A program made the translations under genes and the position numbers. A stretch of 64,000 nt of DNA, from positions 1 to 64,000 of the forward strand of contig NZ_JAAVNE010000029.1 of assembly GCF_012103215.1 (NCBI RefSeq). Reading direction: 5' to 3'. Below are positions 35,546-43,644 of the stretch, piece by piece. The stretch comes from Falsiroseomonas selenitidurans. Its GTDB lineage: Bacteria; Pseudomonadota; Alphaproteobacteria; Acetobacterales; Acetobacteraceae. Positions within the stretch are counted from its first letter, which is position 1. The number at the start of each line of letters is the position of its first letter. The notes below the pieces were generated by a model. It ran no database searches and had not been told where the DNA came from. It was given only the letters and a program-made list of their open reading frames with translations.

Positions 35546-36222
35546 TGAGCTTCGGCAGCCTGCCCTACGACATCGCCCACCTGCTCGGCGGCGCGGTGCT
35601 GCTGATGTCCTTCGTGTTGCTGTACCAGCGGCGGCTGGAGGCGGTGATCGGCGCCTTCGCCGTGCAGGGCGCGCTGCTGGCCGCCGCCGCCTTCTGGCAG
35701 GGCTTCGCCCAGGGCGCGCCGCACCTGTATGTGACGGCGCTGCTGGCCTTCGGCGCCAAGGCGCTGCTGATCCCGCTCGCCTTGCGCATCGCGCTGCGCC
35801 GGCTCGGCCTGCATCGCACGGTGGAAACCGCGCTGGGCGTCGGGCCTTCCCTGCTGGCGGCCATCGCGCTGGTCGGGCTTTCGGTGCTGGTGGTGCTGCC
35901 CGCCACCGCCGGCCAGGCCCAGGCCCTGACGCGGGAGAACCTGGCCCTGGCGCTGTCCGTGGTGCTGCTGGGGATGCTGATGATGATCGCCCGGCGCAAC
36001 GCGATCAGCCAGCTGATCGGGCTGCTGAGCCTGGAGAACGGGCTGATCCTGGCCGCCATCGGGGTGCAGGGCATGCCGCTGGTGGTGGAATTGTCCACCG
36101 CCGCGCTGGTGCTGATGCTGGCGCTGGTCGCCGGCATCTTCGTCTTCCTGCTGCGCGACCGGCTGGCGACGCTCGATACCGGCGACCTCGCCCGGCAGCG
36201 GGGGGAGGGGGAGGCGCCATGA
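35545..36222 (+). CDS. Ehr complex subunit HyfE-like (NuoK-like)
   Basis: A 225-residue membrane protein similar to hydrogenase-4 component E. It has seven or so helices, with the NuoK-like part in the second half (MIARRNAISQLIGLLSLENGLILAAIG). A Glu in LLSLEN matches the channel carboxylate of NuoK-type subunits. It overlaps the gene before by one base (TGATG) and the gene after by four (ATGA), so stoichiometric translation is expected. Confidence 0.88.
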   Translation: MSFGSLPYDIAHLLGGAVLLMSFVLLYQRRLEAVIGAFAVQGALLAAAAFWQGFAQGAPHLYVTALLAFGAKALLIPLALRIALRRLGLHRTVETALGVGPSLLAAIALVGLSVLVVLPATAGQAQALTRENLALALSVVLLGMLMMIARRNAISQLIGLLSLENGLILAAIGVQGMPLVVELSTAALVLMLALVAGIFVFLLRDRLATLDTGDLARQRGEGEAP

Positions 36223-37664
36223 TGCCGCTGCCCTGGCTGGTCGTCTTCCTGCCCTGGCTCGGGGCGGTGGCGCTGGCGCTGGCCCCGCCGCGCGGGCGGC
36301 TGCCCGCCCTGGTCAATCTCGGCGTCGCCGGCGGCTTCTGCGCCCTGGCGCTGGGGCTGCTGGGGGCGGAGCACGGCGTGCAGGGCTGGACGCGGACGGA
36401 TGCGGTGAACCTGCCGCTGGTCGCGCTGTCCGGCCTCATCGGCCTGGCCAGCGCGGCGTTCTCCGCGGCCACCCTGGACTGCGAGCGCTTCGACGGGCTG
36501 CGCGCCCGCGCCTACCACGCCGCCTTCCAGATCTTCCTGGGCGCCCAGGCGCTGGCCCTGCTGTCGGACAATCTCGGCGTCATGTGGGTGGCGATCGAGA
36601 TCGCCACGCTGTCCTCCGTGCTGATGGTGGCGGTGCATGGCACGCCCTCGGCCATCGAGGCAGCGTGGAAGTTCTTCGTGCTGTGTGGCGTCGGCATCGC
36701 GCTGGCGCTGTTCGGCACCATCCTGCTGTACCTGGCGGCGCAGCCGCTGGTCGGGCAGGGCGATCCCGGCCTGTCCTGGGGGGCGCTGCGGGCGGTGGCG
36801 GCGCACTGCGACCCCGGCATCCTCTCGCTGGCCTTCGTCTTCCTGCTGGTCGGCTACGGCACCAAGGCCGGGCTGGTGCCGCTGCATGCCTGGCTGCCGG
36901 ATGCGGAGGCCGAGGGCCCGCTGCCGATGTCGGCCGTGCTGTCCGGCCTGCTGCTGAACGCGGCGCTGCTGGCGGTTCTGCGGGCCAAGGCGGTCGTCGG
37001 GCTGCACCCGGGGGCGCTGGCGCCGGGGCCGCTGCTGGTGGGCTTCGGCCTGGCGTCCCTGCTGCTGGCGGCCTTCGCGCTGTGGCGGCGGCGCGATGCC
37101 AGGCGGCTGTTCGCCTGGAGCAGCATCGAGCATGTCGGCCTTTCGGCCATCGCCTTCGGCCTCGGCGCGCCCTTCGCCGGGATGCTGCACCTGATGGGCC
37201 ATTCCCTGGTGAAAAGCGCCGTGTTCTTCGGCGTCGGCGCCGCGGCGCAGATCAAGGGCAGCCAGAAGATCGCCGAGATCGGCGGGCTGGCGGCCAGCCA
37301 CCCGGCGCTGGGCTGGGGCCTGGCGCTGGGCATCGCCGGCCTGGCCGGGCTGCCGCCCTTCGCGCTGTTCGTGTCCGAGTTCCTGCTGGTGGCGCAGGCG
37401 GCGGCGCGGCAGCCCTGGCTGATCCTCCCGCTCGGGCTTGGCCTGCTGGTCGGCGCCACGGCGCTGATCCGCGTGCTGCAGGCACTGTGCCTGGGCGAGC
37501 CGACGCCGGACCGCCCGGTGCCCGGTGGCTTCGCCCTGCCGGGCGGGCTGCTATGGGCGACGCTGCCGTTGTGGAGCCTGCTGGCGCTGGCGGTGCTGCT
37601 GGGCTTCGCCCTGCCGCCGGGCCTGGCCGCGCTGCTGTCCGACGCCGCGGTGCTGCTGGAATGA
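36219..37664 (+). CDS. Ehr complex antiporter-like subunit (HyfF-like)
   Basis: A 481-residue NuoM/N-type ion-conducting subunit starting at ATG 36219 (MMPLPW) behind GGGGGAGG; ATG 36222 is also possible. Channel residues sit in VMWVAIEIATLSSVLMV (Glu), GYGTKAGLVPLHAWLPDAEAEGPLPMSAVLSG (Lys and His) and RRLFAWSSIEHVGLSAI. It is the second antiporter-like subunit of this complex, so at least two ion channels are present. Hydrogenase-4 has a third (HyfD), which is absent here. Confidence 0.91.
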   Translation: MMPLPWLVVFLPWLGAVALALAPPRGRLPALVNLGVAGGFCALALGLLGAEHGVQGWTRTDAVNLPLVALSGLIGLASAAFSAATLDCERFDGLRARAYHAAFQIFLGAQALALLSDNLGVMWVAIEIATLSSVLMVAVHGTPSAIEAAWKFFVLCGVGIALALFGTILLYLAAQPLVGQGDPGLSWGALRAVAAHCDPGILSLAFVFLLVGYGTKAGLVPLHAWLPDAEAEGPLPMSAVLSGLLLNAALLAVLRAKAVVGLHPGALAPGPLLVGFGLASLLLAAFALWRRRDARRLFAWSSIEHVGLSAIAFGLGAPFAGMLHLMGHSLVKSAVFFGVGAAAQIKGSQKIAEIGGLAASHPALGWGLALGIAGLAGLPPFALFVSEFLLVAQAAARQPWLILPLGLGLLVGATALIRVLQALCLGEPTPDRPVPGGFALPGGLLWATLPLWSLLALAVLLGFALPPGLAALLSDAAVLLE

Positions 37665-39166
37665 GCGTCTTCGACCTGATCCGGGCGGGGGCGCCCCAGG
37701 GCGGCCGCCCGGCGCGCCACCTGCTGGCGCCCGCGCAGTTCGCCCAACTGCCGGCGGCGCTGGCGGCGGAGCCGGCGGTGGCGCTGCTGTCCCTGTGGGC
37801 GGAGCCGGCGCTGGTGCACGCCGCCTTCCTGGACGAGGCCGCCGGCGCGCTGCTGCTGGCCAGCTGCCCGGCCGAATCCGGCCACTACCCGGCCCTGTCC
37901 CCCGCCCGCCCCGGCGCGGTGCGGTTCGAGCGCATGGTGCGGGAATTGTGGGGCCTGACCGCCGAGGGTGGGCAGGACCTCCGCCCCTGGCTCGACCATG
38001 GGCGCTGGCCGCTGACCACACCGCTGGCCGCCCGCCCCGGGCGCAACGGCGTGCCGGCCGGACAGCCCACCTTCCTGCCGATCGAGGGCGAGGGCTGGCA
38101 TCAGATCCCCGTCGGCCCGGTGCATGCCGGCATCATCGAGCCCGGCCATTTCCGCTTCACCGTGCAGGGGGAGATGGTGGTGCGGCTGGAGCAGCGGCTG
38201 GGCTACACCCACAAGGGCACGCTGGGCCTGATGCTCGGCAAGTCGCCGCGCACCGCCGCGCGCTTCGCCGCCCGCCTGTCCGGCGACAGCACCGTGGCGC
38301 ATTCGCTCGCCTTCGCGGAAGCCGCGGAGGCCGCGACCGCCACCCCTGCCCCGCCGCGCGCGCAATGGCTGCGCGCGGTGATGCTGGAGCAGGAGCGGCT
38401 GGCCAACCACCTGAACGACTGGGGCTTCATCTGCAACGACGCCGCCTTCGCCTTCCCCCTGGCGCGGCTTGGCCTGCTGCGGGAAGCGGTGCTGCGCGCC
38501 AATGCCGCGGCCTTCGGTCACCGGCTGATGATGGACCGCGTGGTGCCCGGCGGCGTCGCCGCCGACCTGGCGGAAGCCGCCCTGCCGGTGCTGCTGGCGA
38601 CCCTGGCGGCGGTGGAGGCGGAACTGCCAGGCCTGGCCGCGATCTACGACGACCATGCCAGCCTGCAGGACCGCGTGGTGGGCACCGGCGTGCTGCGGCC
38701 GGACCTGGCCGCGCGCTTCGCCGCCGGCGGCGTGGTCGGCCGCGCCTCCGCCCGGCGCTTCGATGCGCGGCTGGCCTTCCCCGCCGGCCCCTATGCCGGC
38801 AGCCCGCCGGGCCTGGCGGTGCGGGAGGCGGGCGATGTGGATGCAAGGGTGCGGGTGCGGATGGCCGAGATCACCGACAGCATCCGCCTGCTGCGCCGCT
38901 TCCTGGCCACCCTGCCACCGGGGGAGATCTACCAGCCCCTGCCGCAGCGGGGCGGGGAGGCGCTGGCGCTGGTGGAGGGCTTCCGCGGCGAGATCGCCAC
39001 CTGGATGGCGCTGGACGATGGCGGGCTGATCCGCGCCGTCTTCCCGCGCGACCCGTCCTGGCTGCAATGGCCGCTTCTGGAAGCCGCGGTGGAGGGCAAC
39101 ATCGTCGCCGACTTCCCCCTGTGCAACAAGAGCTTCAACTGTTCCTACAGCGGGGTTGACCTGTGA
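37661..39166 (+). CDS. Ehr complex catalytic-type large subunit (HyfG/HycE-like) lacking NiFe ligands
   Basis: A 501-residue fusion of a NuoC-like N-terminal domain (about 1-130) and a NuoD/NiFe large-subunit-like domain. HAGIIEPGHFRFTVQGEMV, GYTHKGTLGLMLGKSP and HLNDWGF are conserved. Where [NiFe] hydrogenases have R-x-C-x-x-C, this protein has R205-L-S-G-D-S210. The C-terminal DPCxxC is replaced by a NuoD-like tail with Cys488 and Cys494 in C-x5-C spacing. A NiFe site is therefore not expected, as in the energy-converting-hydrogenase-related (Ehr) class. It probably reduces or oxidises quinone or another carrier (inference). Confidence 0.9.
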   Translation: MSVFDLIRAGAPQGGRPARHLLAPAQFAQLPAALAAEPAVALLSLWAEPALVHAAFLDEAAGALLLASCPAESGHYPALSPARPGAVRFERMVRELWGLTAEGGQDLRPWLDHGRWPLTTPLAARPGRNGVPAGQPTFLPIEGEGWHQIPVGPVHAGIIEPGHFRFTVQGEMVVRLEQRLGYTHKGTLGLMLGKSPRTAARFAARLSGDSTVAHSLAFAEAAEAATATPAPPRAQWLRAVMLEQERLANHLNDWGFICNDAAFAFPLARLGLLREAVLRANAAAFGHRLMMDRVVPGGVAADLAEAALPVLLATLAAVEAELPGLAAIYDDHASLQDRVVGTGVLRPDLAARFAAGGVVGRASARRFDARLAFPAGPYAGSPPGLAVREAGDVDARVRVRMAEITDSIRLLRRFLATLPPGEIYQPLPQRGGEALALVEGFRGEIATWMALDDGGLIRAVFPRDPSWLQWPLLEAAVEGNIVADFPLCNKSFNCSYSGVDL

Positions 39167-39399
39167 GCGGACGCTACCCCAGCCGGACCGGCACGGCGCA
39201 AGGCGCCACCGGGCTTTTCACCGTGACGGTGGTGAAGCCTGGCCCGACGCGCGGCGTGATCGAACACTGGGCCTATGACGATCGCGCCCATGCGCTGGAC
39301 GAGATCGGCTGGATCGCGGAGCGCGTGGCCCCGGGGACGGAGCTGGTGCTGCGCGATCCGGAGGGCAACGACCTGTTCCGCGTGGCGCGCACGGCATGA
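39163..39399 (+). CDS. Small protein encoded inside the Ehr operon
   Basis: A 78-residue protein (GTG 39163) that overlaps the large-subunit gene by four bases (GTGA) and the small-subunit gene by four (ATGA). This overlap pattern at both ends is the best evidence that it is real. It is mixed-charge and soluble, has no Cys, and contains FTVTVVKPGPTRGVIEHW and APGTELVLRDPEGNDLF, suggesting a small alpha/beta fold. No known Hyf, Hyc or Nuo subunit matches. Its placement suggests an accessory or structural subunit at the large/small subunit interface (inference). Confidence 0.7.
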   Translation: MSGRYPSRTGTAQGATGLFTVTVVKPGPTRGVIEHWAYDDRAHALDEIGWIAERVAPGTELVLRDPEGNDLFRVARTA

Positions 39400-39956
39400 G
39401 GCGCCCGGGCCGGATGCTCTGGCCGAAGCTGGCGCGCGGGCTGTTCGCCCGCCCGCTGACCGAGAAGCTGCAGGCGCCGCCTGAGGAGGTGGTGCAGGCC
39501 CTGGCGCAGAAGCTGGAGGCGACATCCCGCGCCCGGCTGGGCCGCAGCCTGGCGATCCGCCAGGTGGATGCGGGGTCCTGCAATGGCTGCGAGCTGGAGA
39601 TCAACGCCCTGTCCGGCGTGCTGTACGACCTGGAACGGCTGGGCCTGCGCTTCGTCGCCTCCCCCCGCCATGCCGATGTGCTGCTGGTCACCGGCCCGGT
39701 GACGCGCAACATGCGCGAGGCGCTGGAACGCACCCGGGCGGCGACGCCGGAGCCCTGCTGGGTGGTGGCGGCTGGCGATTGCGCGGTGGACGGCGGCGTC
39801 TTCAAGGGCAGCTACGCGGTGGAGGGCGGGGTGGGGCAGGTGCTGCCGGTGGATCTGCTGATCCCAGGCTGCCCGCCGACGCCGGCGCAGTTCCTGGAAG
39901 CCCTGCTGGCGATCCTGGAAGCGCAGGTGCCGCCGCGCGCCATCACGCCCGGATGA
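39396..39956 (+). CDS. Ehr complex small subunit (HyfI/NuoB-like)
   Basis: A 186-residue iron-sulfur protein of the NuoB/hydrogenase small-subunit family. Ligands for the proximal [4Fe-4S] (N2-like) cluster are Cys62 and Cys65 (SCNGCE), Cys129 (GDC) and Cys159 (GCPP). The C-x-x-C spacing is hydrogenase-like rather than the adjacent CC of NuoB. It passes electrons to or from the large subunit. It ends the operon; no ferredoxin-type subunit (HyfA/HyfH) is encoded, so electrons must come from an unlinked partner or directly. Confidence 0.92.
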   Translation: MRRPGRMLWPKLARGLFARPLTEKLQAPPEEVVQALAQKLEATSRARLGRSLAIRQVDAGSCNGCELEINALSGVLYDLERLGLRFVASPRHADVLLVTGPVTRNMREALERTRAATPEPCWVVAAGDCAVDGGVFKGSYAVEGGVGQVLPVDLLIPGCPPTPAQFLEALLAILEAQVPPRAITPG

Positions 39957-39972
39957 ACCGCGCGACGGGATG

Positions 39973-40036
39973 AAAAAAGCGGGCCGGCCGCACCAGGGCG
40001 GCCGGCCCGAAGGACCGGTTCCCTCGGGAACCGGTC
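39973..40036 (-). terminator. Rho-independent terminator for the reverse strand, with a second hairpin
   Basis: Perfect 12-bp arms CGGGCCGGCCGC/GCGGCCGGCCCG (39980-40009) are followed, on the reverse strand, by a run of T (forward AAAAAA at 39973-39978). An adjacent 10- to 11-bp hairpin, GACCGGTTCC-CTCG-GGAACCGGTC, spans 40013-40036. Leftward transcripts from the dehydratase should stop here. It may also stop the Ehr operon from the other side. Confidence 0.8.
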
Positions 40037-40093
40037 GACCCGGCGGCGGCCTGCCGGGAAATGGCCGCCGCCGGAAAGCAAGGTGGGAAGGCC

Positions 40094-40195
40094 CTACCCG
40101 AGGCGGGCCGCTGCCCGCGGAGCATGAGCAGCGTTCAAGCGAAGGCAGCGTGCTCCAGGGGCGGCGGCGATCAGCAGGCGGAACGTGAAGCGCAT
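40094..40195 (-). CDS. Tentative 33-residue micro-ORF
   Basis: In the 298-base stretch between the dehydratase gene and the reverse-strand terminator, a frame starts at 40195 with AAGGA eight bases upstream. It encodes MRFTFRLLIAAAPGA followed by an Arg/Ala-rich tail. The N-terminus resembles a truncated signal peptide. Either a very small exported or toxic-type peptide or chance; nothing else is seen in the gap. Confidence 0.2.
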   Translation of the reverse strand: MRFTFRLLIAAAPGARCLRLNAAHAPRAAARLG

Positions 40196-40334
40196 GGGAC
40201 GGGTCCTTGCGCCGGGGCCGATTCGGGGGGGGCGCCGGTGACCCGTCCAGGCTGGACCCGGCCGCCTGTCGCCGCGATGGGGGCAGGCTGACATCGCGGC
40301 AATGCTGGCGGGAGGTTCCGCCGCCTTCGCCACC

Positions 40335-41279
40335 CTACCCGGCCACGGCGGCCGGATCGGTGTTGCCGCCGCAGATCACCACCGCCACCACGGCGCCGGG
40401 CGGCGGCACGAAGGCGCCGCAGGCCAGGGCGGCCAGCGCGGTGGCGCCGCCCGGTTCCGCCACCACCCGCAGCGCCGACCACAGCAGCTTCTGCGCCGCG
40501 GCAATGGCCGCGTCCGGCACCAGCACCGCCTGCGCCACATGCCGCTGCGCCAGCTGGAACATCAGCCCGCCCACCTGCCGCGCGCCAAGGCTGTCCGCCG
40601 CCAGGCCGCCCACCGGGGCCGGCACCGGCCGCCCGGCAGCCAGCGCCTGGTGCAGGGTGGGGCAGGCCTCCGGCTCCACGCTGATCACTTCGGTGTTGCG
40701 GCCGGCATACCAGGCGGCGATGCCGCCGATCAGCCCGCCGCCGCCGGTGGCCACCAGCACATGGGTCGCCTGCGGCGCGTCCTGCCACAACTCCATCCCC
40801 AGCGTGCCCTGGCCGGCCAGGACCTCCGCCTGGTCATAGGCGTGCACCTGCAGCGCACCGGATTCCGCCGCATGCGCCTCGCTGGCCACGCGTGCCTCGT
40901 CATAGGCGGCGCCGATGCGGTGCAGCCGGGCGCCATAGGCGGTGATGCGGTCCGCCTTGGCGGCCGGCGTCGCCGCCGGGCAGAAGATCTCCGCCCGGTG
41001 GCCCAGCGCGCGGGCGGCATAGGCCACCGCCGCGCCGTGATTGCCGCCCGAGGCCGCGACCACGCCGGCCGCCGGCACCGGTTGCGACAGCAGGCGGTTG
41101 AAGGCGCCGCGCGCCTTGAAGGAGCCGCTGGCCTGCAGCGTTTCCAGCTTCAGCACCAGGCGGCCGGGCAGGCCGAGCTCCGCCCCGTTCAGGCGCAGCA
41201 CCGGGGTGCGGCGGATATGCGGGGCGATGCGGGCGGCGGCGGCCTGGATGGCGGCCGCGTCGGGGGGGGTCTCGAACAT
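40335..41279 (-). CDS. Threonine/serine dehydratase (PLP-dependent, fold type II)
   Basis: A 314-residue enzyme starting at ATG 41279 (MFETPPDAAAIQAA). The PLP lysine is Lys55 in SGSFKARGAF. The phosphate-binding GGGGLIGG loop, the ASGGNHGAAVA segment and AEPGGATALAAL near the end are all present. There is no C-terminal ACT or IlvA regulatory domain, so this is the short catabolic/serine racemase-like type. It deaminates threonine or serine to 2-oxoacids. It diverges from hprK. Confidence 0.92.
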   Translation of the reverse strand: MFETPPDAAAIQAAAARIAPHIRRTPVLRLNGAELGLPGRLVLKLETLQASGSFKARGAFNRLLSQPVPAAGVVAASGGNHGAAVAYAARALGHRAEIFCPAATPAAKADRITAYGARLHRIGAAYDEARVASEAHAAESGALQVHAYDQAEVLAGQGTLGMELWQDAPQATHVLVATGGGGLIGGIAAWYAGRNTEVISVEPEACPTLHQALAAGRPVPAPVGGLAADSLGARQVGGLMFQLAQRHVAQAVLVPDAAIAAAQKLLWSALRVVAEPGGATALAALACGAFVPPPGAVVAVVICGGNTDPAAVAG

Positions 41280-41407
41280 GGCGGGAAGCTCGCAGCCAGG
41301 CGGCAGCCTGGCAACCATCGCCCGATGCCGGCTTCGTGCCCCTGGGCCTTTAACCCTCGCCACCTTTCTGCCATGGTCCGCCGGCCAGCGAGGATTGAAG
41401 CTTCAAG

Positions 41408-41860
41408 ATGCCGCTGCACGGGTCCTGTGTGGCCCTGGATGAGGAGGGGGTTCTGATCCTGGGTCCTTCGGGCAGCGGGAAGTCCGACCTCGTCCTGCGG
41501 CTGATGGGGCGGGGCTGGAGTCTGGTGGCGGATGACCAGGTGGAGCTGACGACGGCCGAGGACGGATTGCAGGCCAGCGCCCCCGCGGCGCTGCGCGGCC
41601 TGCTGGAAGTGCGCGGGCTCGGCCTGATGGAGGGCCTGCCGACGGCCGCGGCGGCGCGGTTGTGCCTGGCCGTCCGCCTGCTGCCCGCCGCCACGCCACA
41701 GCCCCGCCTGCCGGAGCCCGAGCGGTGGGAGGCGTTGGGCCACAGCCTGCCGCTGGTCAGCCTGCACGGCCTGGAAGCCTCCGCCCCGGACAAGCTGGCC
41801 CTGGCGCTCGCCGCCGCCTGCGGCCGCGCCCGCATGGCCGCCGGCGCCTTCCCGGCATGA
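41408..41860 (+). CDS. hprK: HPr kinase/phosphorylase, short alphaproteobacterial form
   Basis: A 150-residue protein equal to the C-terminal catalytic half of HprK. Walker A is GPSGSGKSD (residues 19-27), followed by SLVADDQVEL and the signature region RGLLEVRGLGLM. The N-terminal domain of Gram-positive HprK is missing, as is usual in Alphaproteobacteria. It phosphorylates and dephosphorylates HPr at a serine. The matching HPr serine is present in the gene at 43253. It overlaps rapZ by four bases. Confidence 0.9.
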   Translation: MPLHGSCVALDEEGVLILGPSGSGKSDLVLRLMGRGWSLVADDQVELTTAEDGLQASAPAALRGLLEVRGLGLMEGLPTAAAARLCLAVRLLPAATPQPRLPEPERWEALGHSLPLVSLHGLEASAPDKLALALAAACGRARMAAGAFPA

Positions 41861-42792
41861 GCGCCGAGCCCCGCCATCCGCCGCGCCCGGTGCTGCTGGT
41901 CACCGGCCTGTCCGGTGCCGGCAAGGCTTCCATCCTGCGGACGCTGGAGGATCTGGGCTTCGAGACGGTGGACAATCCGCCGCTGCCGATCCTGGCGGAG
42001 CTGGTCGCTGATGGCGACGCGCCGCTGGCCATCGGCGTCGATGCCCGCTCCCGCGGCTTCGACGCGGCGGAATTGCTGCGCGCCATCGCCCGGCTGCGCG
42101 CCGACCCCGGCATCGCCGCCAACCTGATCTTCGCCACGGCGGAGGAGCCGGTGCTGCTGCGCCGCTTTTCCGAAACCCGCCGTCGCCACCCGCTGGCCCC
42201 CGGCGGCCCGCTGGGCAGCCGGGTGACGGAGGGCATCGCGCGGGAAGCGGCGCTGCTGGCGCCGCTGCGCGATGCCGCCGACCTGGTGCTGGACACCTCC
42301 GACCTGCCGCTGCCGGAGCTGCGCCGGCAGATCGAGCGCCGCTTCCGGCCCGAGAACGCCGCCGGCCTGGCGATCGGCATCGTCTCCTTCGGCTTTCCGA
42401 AAGGACTGCCGCGCGAAGCTGACCTGGTGTGGGATGTGCGCTTCCTGCGCAACCCGCATTACGACCCGGCGCTGCGGCCGCTGACCGGTCGCGATGCGTC
42501 GATCGCCGGCTTTGTCGAGTCCGATGCCACCTATCGCCCATTCTGGGACCGCATGACCGGGATGATGGAGCTGCTGTTGCCCCGCTACGCCGCGGAAGGG
42601 AAGAAGTACCTCACCGTCGCCATCGGATGCACCGGCGGGCGGCATCGCTCGGTCCTTGTGGCGGAACGCCTGGCCTCCCATCTCGAAACCCTTGGCTGGC
42701 GCGTGGACCTGATCCATCGCGACCTAGCCGCCCCCCCGAAGCCCGGCGGGGCATCCGCTGCGGGGCAGGAGGCCCTGGCGCACACACCATGA
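41857..42792 (+). CDS. rapZ: RapZ-family nucleotide-binding RNase adapter protein
   Basis: A 311-residue YvcJ/RapZ protein. The Walker A motif GLSGAGKAS (residues 17-25) is intact, and DLGFETVDNPPLPIL follows. The second half carries IGIVSFGFPKGLPREADLVWDVRFLRNP, GCTGGRHRSVLVAERL and the C-terminal HRDL. In E. coli RapZ guides RNase E to GlmZ; in Alphaproteobacteria the target is unknown. ATGA overlaps with both hprK and the EIIA gene show a tightly coupled operon with PTS regulators. Confidence 0.93.
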   Translation: MSAEPRHPPRPVLLVTGLSGAGKASILRTLEDLGFETVDNPPLPILAELVADGDAPLAIGVDARSRGFDAAELLRAIARLRADPGIAANLIFATAEEPVLLRRFSETRRRHPLAPGGPLGSRVTEGIAREAALLAPLRDAADLVLDTSDLPLPELRRQIERRFRPENAAGLAIGIVSFGFPKGLPREADLVWDVRFLRNPHYDPALRPLTGRDASIAGFVESDATYRPFWDRMTGMMELLLPRYAAEGKKYLTVAIGCTGGRHRSVLVAERLASHLETLGWRVDLIHRDLAAPPKPGGASAAGQEALAHTP

Positions 42793-43256
42793 TCGGATTG
42801 GTCCTCGTCACCCACGGCCGTCTCGCCGAGGAGCTCCGCCTCGCCATGGAACACGTGGTGGGGCCGCAGGGCGCCGTCGCGACGGTCTGCATCTATCCCG
42901 AGGACAAGCTCGAGGCGCGGCGCGAGGATATCCGCCATTGCATCGAGCGGGTGGACCAGGGCGACGGCGTGGTGGTGCTGACGGACATCCTGGGCGGCAC
43001 CCCCTCCAACCTCGCCTTCCAGCTGTGCGAGCATCGCGCGGTGGAGGTCATCGCCGGCGTCAACCTGCCGCTGCTGGTGAAGCTCGCGAAGATCCGCGGC
43101 ACGGAGCCGCTGTCCGAGGCGGTGGCGCATGCCACCGCGGCCGGGCGCAAATACATCGCCAGCACCGGTGACCTGCCGGATGGCCAGAAATCTGCCGGTG
43201 GGCAGCCCGCCAATGGCCAGCACGGCCCGGATGGGAAAAGCGGAGGCAGTGCATGA
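42789..43256 (+). CDS. PTS EIIA component, mannose family
   Basis: A 155-residue protein starting MIGLVLVTHG, where His9 is the phosphorylated histidine. TDILGGTPSNLAFQL and GVNLPLLVKLAKIRG are typical of IIA-Man domains. The last 25 residues are a Gly/Gln/Pro-rich tail. No EIIB, EIIC or EIID is encoded nearby, so it is most likely a regulatory EIIA (as in ptsM-type alphaproteobacterial clusters) that receives phosphate from HPr. Overlaps neighbours by four bases at both ends. Confidence 0.92.
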   Translation: MIGLVLVTHGRLAEELRLAMEHVVGPQGAVATVCIYPEDKLEARREDIRHCIERVDQGDGVVVLTDILGGTPSNLAFQLCEHRAVEVIAGVNLPLLVKLAKIRGTEPLSEAVAHATAAGRKYIASTGDLPDGQKSAGGQPANGQHGPDGKSGGSA

Positions 43257-43624
43257 ACGAGTGGCCCGACGATGCCGGCGAAACCAAGGCCGCGACGGGC
43301 GCTCCGCCGGGCTTTGCCGAAGCCGGTCCCTGCGGTTGCGACTCCTCCGGGGGGCTGGCAATGCGCAAGACCGTGAAGATCGTCAACAGCCGCGGCCTGC
43401 ATGCCCGCGCCGCCGCCAAGCTGGTGACGGTGGCGGAGCGGTTCTCCGCCTGCGTCACCGTGATCCGCCACGGAAATGCCGTACCGGCCTGCTCCATCAT
43501 GGGCCTGATGATGCTGGGCGCCGGCCAGGGCAGCGAGGTGGTGGTGGAAGCCGAAGGCTGGGACGCGAAGGAAGCCCTGGAGGCGATCACCGGGCTGATG
43601 GAGGCCGGCTTCCATGAGGATTAG
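43253..43624 (+). CDS. ptsH: Phosphocarrier protein HPr
   Basis: HPr domain with the active His50 in NSRGLHARAAAKLV and Ser81 in CSIMGLMMLGAG, which aligns with the HprK-phosphorylated Ser46 of B. subtilis HPr. The frame from 43253 (ATGA overlap with the EIIA gene) gives 123 residues with a 36-residue Asp/Ala/Gly-rich N-terminal extension containing CGC. An ATG at 43361 behind GGGGGG gives the standard 87-residue protein. Both starts are plausible. It shuttles phosphate from EI to EIIA. Confidence 0.93.
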   Translation: MNEWPDDAGETKAATGAPPGFAEAGPCGCDSSGGLAMRKTVKIVNSRGLHARAAAKLVTVAERFSACVTVIRHGNAVPACSIMGLMMLGAGQGSEVVVEAEGWDAKEALEAITGLMEAGFHED

Positions 43625-43644
43625 CCCGCCCCGCGGTTCGCTGC

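Noticed and set aside
37661-39956. A functional group 4 [NiFe] hydrogenase or formate hydrogenlyase
   Set aside because: The large subunit lacks both pairs of NiFe cysteines, and no formate dehydrogenase, HyfA/H ferredoxin or hyp maturation genes are visible.
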